Below, piece by piece: positions 1-5,599 of a stretch of 5,700 nt of DNA; the first letter of the stretch is position 1; every line of letters starts with the position of its first letter. The position numbers and the translations under genes were made by a program. Origin of the DNA: an uncultured Solobacterium sp. (GTDB lineage Bacteria; Bacillota_I; Bacilli_A; Erysipelotrichales; Erysipelotrichaceae). The stretch covers positions 1-5,700 of the forward strand of contig CAJOLG010000119.1 in the NCBI GenBank assembly GCA_905235315.1, given 5' to 3'. Under the pieces are notes generated by a model. It was not told where the DNA came from and searched no databases. It saw only the letters and a program-made list of their open reading frames with translations.

Positions 1-1059
1 TCTGCCCTGAACCGGAAGCCGGACAAAGTAATTTTTCTCAGTGATAAAAAACAGACCGAGCTTCCCGCAAAGGACGTTATGGACAAGTATCTCGGCTGCC
101 CGTATGAGGTGATGTATTACACCCCGCAGACGCTGGAAAAGATCATTCTGGGCGTTGAGGCCGACGAACTGGAAGTGGATGTGCACGGCGGAAGCGATTA
201 TGCGATCGCCATTGTATCCGCGCTTGCGGAACGCAACGGCGTTACGCTCTGTTATCCGGGCTTTACCACGAAGACCATGTATGTTCTGACCGATGATGAT
301 CTGACCAAGGAAGAACTGGAGATTCCGAAGTTTACCGTCAAAGAGATCGTTTCGCTGTACGGGGGTTCGGTAAGAGATCTGCCGGAAGCGGAATTTGAAG
401 GGGAAGACCGGAAGGCGGTTCATGCCTGCAATGAATCCCGCCGGTATAACACCCGCTGCTGGACGGAATTCTGCGCCGCCATGGCAAGCCTGGCGAAGAA
501 GAACGAAGGAAAGACGGTGTGGAACGCACCGGAATCCCTGTACCGGGAATATCACGGGATCTTTCAGTCCATTGCCGGGATCTTCCGGCAGTGCGAAATA
601 AAAAACGGAACCCTGGTTCTCGAGTTTGCCAACCCGGAATACAAGATCCTCGTCACCGATCCGGGCGTCCCGTTTGAATATGAAACGTACTACCAGCTGG
701 AAGACAGCGGGCTGTTTGATGATATCGACATCCGGGTGAATATTGACTGGAACGGAGGAGAGTTCAACCGCCGGGATCCCAACAGCGAGCTGGATGTCAT
801 GGCTGCCAAAGACGGCAGACTGATCTCCGTCTCCTGCAAATCCGGCAAGTATGACCAGCAGGCCATCTATGAAGTAAAAACCAACGCGAAACAGTTCGGC
901 GGCGAGCTGGCAGTGCCGGTACTCTGTACGGATATCGAGCATCTTCATTCCGAGTATGCGGAGAAGGCGGAAACCCTCGGGGTTCTGCTCATCCAGTATG
1001 ATGAGATGCGCGCGGGCAAAGCCGCAGAGCGGATCGCAGAATGGATGAAAACCCATTAA
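1..1059 (+). CDS. DUF1887/Card1-like CARF-nuclease protein, 5' end missing
   Basis: The reading frame is open from base 1, so the gene starts upstream; 352 residues are visible. The ATG at 79 is probably internal, because the preceding codons read LNRKPDKVIFLS, which resembles the first beta strand of a CARF domain. A GGS motif at about 187-195 sits where CARF proteins carry their ligand-contacting GG-T/S turn. The C-terminal part looks like a PD-(D/E)XK nuclease: a helix with FEYETYY (about 673-693), then NSELDV (784-798) and ISVSCKSGK (823-849). Asp at 793 and Lys at 838 fit the catalytic core, but the residue expected to be Glu in E-x-K is Ser (832). Known relatives (Card1/Can2) are cyclic-oligoadenylate-activated nucleases of type III CRISPR defence, while many DUF1887 proteins stand alone. 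No cas gene is visible here. Family assignment is confident; activity and ligand are not shown. Confidence 0.8.
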   Translation, partial: SALNRKPDKVIFLSDKKQTELPAKDVMDKYLGCPYEVMYYTPQTLEKIILGVEADELEVDVHGGSDYAIAIVSALAERNGVTLCYPGFTTKTMYVLTDDDLTKEELEIPKFTVKEIVSLYGGSVRDLPEAEFEGEDRKAVHACNESRRYNTRCWTEFCAAMASLAKKNEGKTVWNAPESLYREYHGIFQSIAGIFRQCEIKNGTLVLEFANPEYKILVTDPGVPFEYETYYQLEDSGLFDDIDIRVNIDWNGGEFNRRDPNSELDVMAAKDGRLISVSCKSGKYDQQAIYEVKTNAKQFGGELAVPVLCTDIEHLHSEYAEKAETLGVLLIQYDEMRAGKAAERIAEWMKTH

Positions 1060-1074
1060 GCAATAAATATACTG

Positions 1075-1155
1075 ACGGCACCCAAACTTGAACTGACCCC
1101 CAAAAGTTGAACAACAACTTGAGGGGTGCAGTTCAACTCCGGGTGCCGTTTTATT
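1075..1155 (+). terminator. Rho-independent terminator of the DUF1887 gene, loop enlarged by an insertion
   Basis: A perfect 9-bp stem (ACGGCACCC at 1075-1083 with GGGTGCCGT at 1141-1149) is followed by TTTTATT, 15 bases after the stop codon. The loop contains a 47-bp inverted-repeat element (1089-1135). Removing that element and one ACT copy leaves a compact hairpin with a 7-base loop (AAACTCC), a normal terminator. The insert is itself self-complementary, so the whole region can still fold as one long hairpin. Confidence 0.85.
1089..1135. mobile_element. 47-bp MITE-like element with IS3-type ends, no transposase
   Basis: The element starts TGAACTG and ends CAGTTCA. Its terminal inverted repeats are 21 bp with 17 identities (1089-1109 against the complement of 1135-1115), leaving only 5 bp between them. 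It is flanked by a 3-bp direct repeat ACT (1086-1088 and 1136-1138). TG...CA tips, a run of C residues followed by AAGTTG, and a 3-bp duplication match IS3-family (IS150-like) ends as I remember them. It has no coding capacity and would need a transposase supplied elsewhere. Inverted repeats and flanking repeat are seen directly; family assignment is inferred. Confidence 0.65.
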
Positions 1156-1160
1156 CTGAG

Positions 1161-1193
1161 AAAAAAGAAAAACACACCGTGTTCACGGTGTGT
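1161..1193 (-). terminator. Rho-independent terminator of the minus-strand small-protein operon
   Basis: A perfect 9-bp stem (ACACACCGT at 1172-1180 with ACGGTGTGT at 1185-1193) has a 4-base loop. Read on the minus strand it is followed by a U-rich run (TTTTTCTTTTTT, complement of 1161-1171 and the stem edge). It lies just past the stop codon at 1206. There is no T-run on the plus-strand side, so it works in the minus direction, back-to-back with the plus-strand terminator. Confidence 0.85.
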
Positions 1194-1205
1194 CAATGTC
1201 TCTGC

Positions 1206-1502
1206 TCAGTCGCCGTAGCGTTCCCGCAGGAGCGCCATGAATTCCGCATGATTCATGACCGTTTTGCCGGCTACGTTCACAAGGTAATCGGCCGGGCCGT
1301 CATCTCTTGAGGCACAGCCGTCATATTCCGGAATCTCCATATAAAGATACCGGACGATCGGGCCGTCGCCGATCTCATCCACGGTCTTCCCGGCCCATGC
1401 CGGATTGTGGCGGATTACCCACGCCTTGAGCTCAAGCCATTCTTCCTCGCTGCCGCCGGAAAACTGTTTCATCATTTCATCGGTAAGTTCACGTTTGGTC
1501 AT
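1206..1502 (-). CDS. Small protein with double-glycine-type leader, unknown function (98 aa)
   Basis: I do not recognise a family for this 98-residue protein. Translation starts at an ATG (1502-1500) with a GGAGG site at 1517-1513, 10 bases upstream. The N-terminus reads MTKRELTDEMMKQFSGG. Counting back from the second Gly, Leu is at -12, Met at -7, Phe at -4 and Gly at -2/-1, the pattern of leaders cut by C39-peptidase ABC exporters. The remaining 81 residues are acidic and aromatic-rich, with a single Cys and no transmembrane stretch, so it is not an obvious bacteriocin. It is second in an operon, 38 bp after the zinc-ribbon gene, whose N-terminus has the same length and pattern, and it is followed by a terminator. 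No exporter is present in the window. It is very likely a real gene; export is an inference. The N-terminal helix could instead be an ordinary structural element. Confidence 0.8.
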   Translation of the reverse strand: MTKRELTDEMMKQFSGGSEEEWLELKAWVIRHNPAWAGKTVDEIGDGPIVRYLYMEIPEYDGCASRDDGPADYLVNVAGKTVMNHAEFMALLRERYGD

Positions 1503-1540
1503 ATGTTTTTTTCCTCCATTCGTTTCTGTTTTCTGTTCGC

Positions 1541-1804
1541 TCAGTACTTCTCCCAGAACGGGCCGTACTGCCAGAAGGTGAAGCCGCAGTCCTTACAGCG
1601 GTAATGACGGTAGGTATGATCTTTGACAAGCTCATAGATTTTTCCGCTGGGGTTTTCAATCACATTTTCGGAAAGCAGCTCGAGCCGCTCTTCTCCGGTG
1701 CCGCAGCGCGGGCAGAGCCGGGTATTCTCGTCGGGCAGTTCGCCGTCCGGAAAACCGCCGGCTGTCTGCTGAAGGGCAATATCCTTAATTTCTGATTTTG
1801 CCAT
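1541..1804 (-). CDS. Small zinc-ribbon protein with double-glycine-type leader (87 aa)
   Basis: The start chosen is the ATG at 1804-1802, with GAGG at 1816-1813 8 bases upstream. The frame is open further upstream to 1933, but that extension has no good ribosome site and runs through the control region, so I reject it. The N-terminus MAKSEIKDIALQQTAGG is 17 residues and aligns without gaps to that of the downstream gene (M, K3, E5, D8, Q13, G16, G17 shared; I/L at -12, L/M at -7). The rest carries two Cys pairs, CPRCG (31-35) and CKDCG (70-74), spaced like a zinc ribbon, then an aromatic tail FTFWQYGPFWEKY. The function is unknown: it could be an exported small protein, or a cytoplasmic zinc-ribbon protein whose leader resemblance is fortuitous. 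It is the first gene of the minus-strand operon. Confidence 0.8.
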   Translation of the reverse strand: MAKSEIKDIALQQTAGGFPDGELPDENTRLCPRCGTGEERLELLSENVIENPSGKIYELVKDHTYRHYRCKDCGFTFWQYGPFWEKY

Positions 1805-1823
1805 GATTGTTTCCTCACTCTCT

Positions 1824-1870
1824 ATCATATACGAGGATGCGGAAAAACCGCCACGGAGGTTTCCGAAACC
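1824..1870 (-). promoter_or_regulatory. Weak candidate promoter/operator region for the minus-strand operon
   Basis: TATGAT on the minus strand (1829-1824) is a possible -10 box about 20 bases before the zinc-ribbon start codon. I see no good -35 box at 16-18 bp from it. A 13-bp palindrome, GGTTTC-C-GAAACC, at 1858-1870 lies upstream of that -10 and could be a protein-binding site. The assignment is tentative. Confidence 0.25.
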
Positions 1871-1893
1871 GGCAGAAAACCCGGACAGAAAAC
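1869..1893. repeat. Two near-identical 12/13-bp tandem repeats in the divergent control region
   Basis: CCGGCAGAAAAC (1869-1880) is followed immediately by CCGGACAGAAAAC (1881-1893), differing by one inserted base, and then by another CCGG. It lies between the minus operon and the plus-strand promoter. It could be a regulator site or a chance repeat. Confidence 0.4.
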
Positions 1894-1921
1894 CGGGTAT
1901 CTGTAAGTATTTACATGAAAA

Positions 1922-1938
1922 AAAGATTGACAATCTTT
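1922..1938. promoter_or_regulatory. Perfect 17-bp palindrome over the -35 box (candidate operator)
   Basis: AAAGATTG-A-CAATCTTT has 8-bp arms around a central A and contains the whole TTGACA box of the T-box operon promoter. A dimeric regulator bound here would block RNA polymerase. Three bases of each arm come free from the near-symmetry of TTGACAA, so only five pairs per arm are extra evidence. The site is inferred from symmetry alone. Confidence 0.4.
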
Positions 1939-1955
1939 CAGTTGAAACCTATATT
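1927..1955 (+). promoter_or_regulatory. Sigma-A promoter of the T-box/amino-acid transport operon
   Basis: A consensus -35 box TTGACA (1927-1932) and a -10 box TATATT (1950-1955) are separated by exactly 17 bp. Transcription should begin near 1961-1963, which is where the T-box leader begins. It drives the leader and the four genes 2229-5497. Confidence 0.85.
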
Positions 1956-1961
1956 TTCATT

Positions 1962-2198
1962 AACTCGAAGAACAGAAGAGTAGCAGTCGAACGCCTCCAG
2001 CGAGCCGGTACAGAGTGGAAGACCGGCAGGTACGAAGATCTGTGAACCGCATCTGGGAGAGGTCATTCTGAACGGCATCAGTAGGAGTGAACGTACACCG
2101 GCGTTAACGGTTTGAGGTGGCAGGAAACCCTGCAACCAGAGTGGCACCGCGATAACCCTTATCGTCTCTGGAGAGAAACTCCGGAGACGTTTTATTTT
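1962..2198 (+). promoter_or_regulatory. T-box riboswitch leader, probable arginine specifier (CGC)
   Basis: This transcribed leader senses uncharged tRNA. Stem I can be folded by hand: CAGA (1973-1976) with UCUG (2052-2055), CAGUC (1984-1988) with GAUCUG (2037-2042), and GCCGGU (2004-2009) with ACCGGC (2022-2027). The specifier loop has AGUA (1979-1982) facing GAA (2044-2046), the usual loop-E pairing. The codon next to the lower helix is CGC (2048-2050) followed by the customary purine A2051, i.e. Arg. Stem III is GCAGG/CCUGC (2120-2133). The T-box AGAGUGGCACCGCG (2138-2151) forms the antiterminator CCAGAG/CUCUGG (2136-2141 with 2166-2171) with bulge UGGCACC. UGGC pairs with an acceptor end whose discriminator is G, which fits Firmicute tRNA-Arg and argues against Pro (A73). 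The T-box is certain; Arg is likely but rests on manual folding. Asn (AAC) is the main alternative. Confidence 0.93.
2163..2198 (+). terminator. T-box attenuator (terminator hairpin)
   Basis: CGTCTCTGGAG (2163-2173) pairs with CTCCGGAGACG (2179-2189), 11 bp with one U-G pair and loop AGAAA, followed by TTTTATTTT. Its 5' arm includes CTCTGG (2166-2171), which the antiterminator also needs, so the two structures exclude each other. Uncharged tRNA stabilises the antiterminator and allows readthrough. Confidence 0.9.
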
Positions 2199-2215
2199 CC
2201 GGAAACCACAAATAG

Positions 2216-2221
2216 AGGAGG
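2216..2221 (+). promoter_or_regulatory. Ribosome binding site fixing the binding-protein start
   Basis: AGGAGG lies 7 bases before the ATG at 2229. It decides the start in favour of 2229 over an in-frame TTG near 2112, which would translate the T-box and bury the signal peptide. Confidence 0.9.
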
Positions 2222-2228
2222 AAAGAAC

Positions 2229-3005
2229 ATGAAAAGCACAACAGTTATCAAAGCAGGACTCGCAGCCGTAACGGCACTTACCCTGGCCGCATGCGGCACA
2301 AACAACACCGCCGCAGAACCGGCAGCGGCCGCTCCGGCGGAAAAGCAGATGATCTTCATCGGCATCTCCCCGGACTACCCCCCGTATGATGATCTCAACG
2401 CGGACGGCTCCATTACCGGCTTCGACTATGAGATGGGCGAATGGCTCTTCACATGGCTGGAGGAGAACGGCTACAACTATGACCATGAATGGAAGCAGAT
2501 GAGCTTTGACACCATCATCTCCGCCATTCAGGCAGATCAGGTTGACCTCGGTATCTCCGGCTTCACCTATGACAGCGAACGGAAGGTGCTCTTCTCTGAG
2601 CCGTATCATGAGTCTGCCGAAGTGGCGCTCGTAAACGAAGACAGTGATATGAAAACAACCGACGACCTCACCGGCAAGACCATCGGTGCGCAGCTCGGCA
2701 CCACCGGAGAAGACTGCGCAAACGAAGTGGAAGGCGCAACCGTAAGTGCGATCGAAGACATGGGCATCTGTGTGGAATCCCTCAAGGGCGGCGCGTATGA
2801 CGCAGTCATCATGGATCGTCCGGTCGCGGAGAACTATGTCAAGGCCGGCGGCTATAAGATTCTCGAAGGCACTCTGCTGGATGAGCAGAACTATGTCATC
2901 GCAAAAGAAGGCAACGATGAGCTGATGAATGCGGTCAATGCGGCGATCAAGGCATTCCTTGAGAGCGATGACTGCACAGCCCTGAAAGAAAAGTACGGAC
3001 TGTAA
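2229..3005 (+). CDS. Polar amino-acid ABC transporter substrate-binding lipoprotein
   Basis: This 258-residue family 3 solute-binding protein captures an amino acid outside the membrane and hands it to the permease encoded next. The N-terminus has a Lys-containing start, a hydrophobic stretch (about 9-20) and the lipobox LAAC with lipidated Cys22, then an Ala/Pro/Glu linker. Family features follow in order: GISPDYPPYDD (45-55), GFDYEMGEWL (64-73), the SGFTYDSERK segment with Arg118 (expected to bind the substrate carboxylate), FSEPY (122-126), the hinge-crossing GAQLGTTGE (153-161), and DAVIMDRPVA (191-200) with the Asp expected to contact the alpha-amino group. Three Cys in the second lobe (163, 181, 249) might allow a disulfide. 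The upstream T-box points to arginine or another polar amino acid; the sequence alone does not fix the ligand. Confidence 0.93.
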   Translation: MKSTTVIKAGLAAVTALTLAACGTNNTAAEPAAAAPAEKQMIFIGISPDYPPYDDLNADGSITGFDYEMGEWLFTWLEENGYNYDHEWKQMSFDTIISAIQADQVDLGISGFTYDSERKVLFSEPYHESAEVALVNEDSDMKTTDDLTGKTIGAQLGTTGEDCANEVEGATVSAIEDMGICVESLKGGAYDAVIMDRPVAENYVKAGGYKILEGTLLDEQNYVIAKEGNDELMNAVNAAIKAFLESDDCTALKEKYGL

Positions 3006-3011
3006 TCCTGC

Positions 3012-3683
3012 ATGAGCGAAATTTTTACATCTGAAAACCTGTTGTTTATGCTGAGGGGGGCCGGCGTATCGTTACTGCTGGCACTCGGAGCCGTTGTGAT
3101 CGGATGCGTGATCGGAATTCTGTTTGCGGCGGCCAAGCTCTCAAACAATAAGGTTCTGCGGGCAATCGGAAATGTCTATGTGGAGATCTTCCGGGGAACC
3201 CCGATGTTACTGCAGGTTCTGTTCTTCTATCTCGGGGTGCCGGTGCTCTACCAGCGCATCACCGGGACAAGAATGAGCGCTGACCCGTATCTCGTCGGTC
3301 TGATTGCGCTCTCCTGCAACTCGGGCGCCTACCAGACAGAGCTGATCCGTTCGGGAATCCAGAGCGTGGACAAGGGACAGTGGGAAGCCGGGGAAACCCT
3401 CGGTATCCCGTATCCCGTCATGATGAAGGAGATCATCCTGCCGCAGGCATTCAAGCTCATCATCCCGCCCCTGGTATCCGAGTTCATTACGCTGATCAAG
3501 GACAGCTCCCTGATTTCCAACATCGGCGCCCTGGAGCTTCTGTACAGTGCGCAGGTGCTCGGCAAACGGTATTATGACTATCTGGATCCGCTGATTCTCG
3601 CCGGCATTATGTACTTATGCATGACGGTGGTCACCTCATACATTTCGAAGAAAGTGGAACGGAGGATGGCGCAAAGTGATTAA
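3012..3683 (+). CDS. Polar amino-acid ABC transporter permease (HisM/GlnP type)
   Basis: This 223-residue inner-membrane subunit probably acts as a homodimer, since only one permease gene is present. It starts 6 bp after the binding-protein stop with no strong ribosome site, so translational coupling is likely. The N-terminus FTSENLLFMLRGAGVSLLLAL is typical of the family. Hydrophobic segments lie at about 17-41, 64-81, 93-108, 148-163 and 193-211. The FRGTP motif (60-64) is the signature of the His/Glu/Gln/Arg permease group. The cytoplasmic coupling loop EAGETLGIPYPVMMKEIILP (125-144) is the EAA motif that docks on the ATPase. Length is normal and nothing is missing. Substrate preference cannot be read from it. 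Confidence 0.93.
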   Translation: MSEIFTSENLLFMLRGAGVSLLLALGAVVIGCVIGILFAAAKLSNNKVLRAIGNVYVEIFRGTPMLLQVLFFYLGVPVLYQRITGTRMSADPYLVGLIALSCNSGAYQTELIRSGIQSVDKGQWEAGETLGIPYPVMMKEIILPQAFKLIIPPLVSEFITLIKDSSLISNIGALELLYSAQVLGKRYYDYLDPLILAGIMYLCMTVVTSYISKKVERRMAQSD

Positions 3684-4407
3684 AGTAGAACATCTGTACA
3701 AGAACTTCGGTTCACTGGAAGCCCTCCGGGATATCAATCTCGAAGTTGACGAAGGCGAGATCGTATGTCTGATCGGGCCCTCGGGCTCCGGCAAGAGCAC
3801 GCTCTGCCGCTGTATCCACGGCCTGGAGAAGGCAGACAAGGGAGAAATCTACCTCGACGGGGAGAAGATGGACCCGAAGGATGCCGCAAAGTATTATGAG
3901 CAGCGCAAGAAGATGGGCTTCGTCTTCCAGCACTTCAATCTCTTTACCAACAAGACGGTACTGGACAACTGTATGCTGGCGCAGACCGCGGTTGCGGGCA
4001 AGTCAAAAGAAGAAGCCGAAAAGACCGCAATGGAATTACTGACCAGAGTCGGTCTTGCGGACAAGCGGGATGAATTTCCCTCCAAGCTTTCGGGCGGTCA
4101 GAAACAGCGTGTGGCGATTGCCAGAGCGTTATGCATGAACCCGGAAGTGATGCTGTTTGATGAACCGACATCCGCCCTTGATCCGGAAATGATCAAGGAA
4201 GTGCTCGATGTCATGAAAGACCTCGGTGCCCAGGGCATGACCATGGTTGTGGTCACGCATGAGATGAACTTCGCCCGCAAGGTTGCGGACCGGGTAATCT
4301 TCCTCGACAGCGGGGAGATCGTGGAGATCGCTCCCTCCGAGGAGTTCTTCTCCAATCCGAAGACCGATCGGGCAAAAGATTTCCTGTCTAAAATTTTCTA
4401 CGATTAA
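3676..4407 (+). CDS. Polar amino-acid ABC transporter ATP-binding protein (GlnQ/HisP type)
   Basis: This 243-residue ATPase powers import through the permease. It starts at GTG (3676), overlapping the permease end by 8 bp, with GGAGG at 3661-3665 10 bases upstream; the first residues IKVEHLYKNFG match the family start. All nucleotide-binding motifs are intact: Walker A GPSGSGKST (34-42), Q-loop Gln85 in FQHFNLF, signature LSGGQKQR (138-145), Walker B VMLFDEP (158-164), D-loop SALD and switch His195 in VTHEM. It ends with the usual FFSNPKTDRAKDFLSKI tail of the polar amino-acid subfamily. It is the third gene of the T-box operon and is followed within 4 bp by the aminotransferase. Confidence 0.95.
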   Translation: MIKVEHLYKNFGSLEALRDINLEVDEGEIVCLIGPSGSGKSTLCRCIHGLEKADKGEIYLDGEKMDPKDAAKYYEQRKKMGFVFQHFNLFTNKTVLDNCMLAQTAVAGKSKEEAEKTAMELLTRVGLADKRDEFPSKLSGGQKQRVAIARALCMNPEVMLFDEPTSALDPEMIKEVLDVMKDLGAQGMTMVVVTHEMNFARKVADRVIFLDSGEIVEIAPSEEFFSNPKTDRAKDFLSKIFYD

Positions 4408-4411
4408 TACC

Positions 4412-5497
4412 ATGAAACTTCCGAAATTCGAAGTCGAACAGTGGATGACCGAACATGAACACGAGGCCGTCTGTAATCTGACAGACACCTGTATTCCTGC
4501 GCTGACAGTACCTGAACTGCTGGCGCTGGACGAAGCAGGTGCCTTTCAGAGTGTGAAACTCGATTACGGGGCGATCACCGGAGATGAAAGAGTAAAGGAA
4601 GAGATTCTGACGCTTTATTCCACCGGGGATACGGACAACATCACCACCTCGCAGGGATGCCTGCAGGGCAACGAGATGGTCATGGAGACCCTGCTGGAAC
4701 CGGGTGATCATGTCATTACCTTCAAACCCGGCTATCAGGCCTTCAGCGATTACCCGCGGGCCCTTGGCTGCACGGTAACCGAACTGCCGCTATATGAAGA
4801 AGCGAAGTGGCAGCCTTCCGTCACGGATCTTGAAGAAGCGATGCAGGAACCCACAAAGCTCATCATTCTCAATGATCCGAACAATCCGACCGGCTTCCGT
4901 TTCAGCAACCTGTTTGTGACAAGGATGATTGAACTGGCAGAGAAACAGGGGACCTGGATCCTGGCAGATGAAGTATACCGGGATCCCCGGTTTCCTTCCG
5001 TCAGTGACCGGTATGAAAAAGGAATCAGCACCGGATCGTTATCCAAGATGTATTCCCTGGCCGGGCTGCGCTTCGGCTGGATCAAAGGCCCGAAAGACCT
5101 GATTGATACGATCAATGCGCGGCGGGATTATTCCATCATCTCCACCGGGCCGCTGTCCGATACCCTGGCAGGCATTGCGTTATCGCATAAAGGCGAACTC
5201 CTCGAGCGGGCCGGAGGGATTATCCGGGCAAACCGGAATGTGATCGAAGAATGGCTCAAAGAAGAACCGTTATGCAGTGTCAATCTGCCGGAGTTCTGTA
5301 CCGTATCCTTTCTGAAGTATGACAGCCCGGTTCCCTCACGGACCCTGGCAGAAGATCTTCTGAAGGAATCCGGGGTATTCTTCGTACCGGGGGCGTGCTT
5401 CTTTCAGGAAAACCATCTGCGGCTGAGTCTTACCGCAGACCCGGAAGACATGAAAAAAGGATTGTCGATCCTGAGTAAGTATCTTCACCAAAAGTGA
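4412..5497 (+). CDS. PLP-dependent fold-type I aminotransferase, VioD-like
   Basis: This 361-residue class I/II aminotransferase relative is cytoplasmic and PLP-dependent. The start ATG lies 4 bp after the ATPase stop without a clear ribosome site, so it is probably translated by coupling. Landmarks: the TSQGCLQGNE phosphate-binding segment (79-88), Tyr108 expected to stack on PLP, NDPNNPTGF (154-162), Asp186 and Tyr189 in ADEVYRD, the Schiff-base Lys212 in SLSKMYSLAGLRFGW (209-223), and Arg337 in HLRLSLT for the substrate carboxylate. The N-terminal VEQWMTEHEHEA...LLALD region and the C-terminal GVFFVPGACF resemble, from memory, capreomycidine synthase VioD, which acts on a hydroxyarginine. 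Co-transcription with an amino-acid importer under a probable Arg T-box suggests an arginine-related substrate, by transamination or another PLP reaction. The PLP fold is certain; the reaction is not. Confidence 0.9.
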   Translation: MKLPKFEVEQWMTEHEHEAVCNLTDTCIPALTVPELLALDEAGAFQSVKLDYGAITGDERVKEEILTLYSTGDTDNITTSQGCLQGNEMVMETLLEPGDHVITFKPGYQAFSDYPRALGCTVTELPLYEEAKWQPSVTDLEEAMQEPTKLIILNDPNNPTGFRFSNLFVTRMIELAEKQGTWILADEVYRDPRFPSVSDRYEKGISTGSLSKMYSLAGLRFGWIKGPKDLIDTINARRDYSIISTGPLSDTLAGIALSHKGELLERAGGIIRANRNVIEEWLKEEPLCSVNLPEFCTVSFLKYDSPVPSRTLAEDLLKESGVFFVPGACFFQENHLRLSLTADPEDMKKGLSILSKYLHQK

Positions 5498-5502
5498 TTG
5501 AG

Positions 5503-5532
5503 AAACCTTCTCTGCCACAGGGAAGGTTTTTT
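5503..5532 (+). terminator. Rho-independent terminator of the T-box operon
   Basis: A 12-bp stem (5503-5514 with 5518-5529, one T-G pair) with a CCA loop runs into TTTTTT (5527-5532). It lies 5 bp after the aminotransferase stop and closes the operon. The U-run partly belongs to the stem base, as is common. Confidence 0.9.
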
Positions 5533-5599
5533 AGTGCGTAATAGAAATGATCCGGCAGTGGAGTTTCTTACTTATATTGGAAAGCTGATAGTAATCTAC

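Noticed and set aside
1089..1135. The 47-bp inverted repeat as simply part of a native long terminator stem
   Set aside because: This was considered, but the ACT duplication, TG...CA tips and the perfect short hairpin left on removal fit an insertion better; it remains the main alternative.
1107..1310. 67-codon plus-strand open frame starting in the terminator region
   Set aside because: It begins inside the MITE-like element, passes through two terminators and is antisense to the 98-aa gene, with no ribosome site.
1805..1933. 43-codon N-terminal extension of the zinc-ribbon protein
   Set aside because: It covers the divergent control region and reaches the palindrome and -35 box; the ATG at 1804 has a good GAGG site and gives an N-terminus matching the neighbouring gene.
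2112..2228. 39-codon N-terminal extension of the binding protein
   Set aside because: It would translate the T-box, antiterminator and terminator; AGGAGG before 2229 and the lipobox signal peptide fix the true start at 2229.
1938..2609. 223-codon open frame on the minus strand
   Set aside because: It runs antisense through the T-box leader and the binding-protein gene, has no ribosome site, and its translation shows no recognisable domain.
4129..4711. Overlapping minus-strand open frames of 119 and 107 codons
   Set aside because: They are antisense to the ATPase and aminotransferase genes, whose motifs are complete; these are shadow frames.
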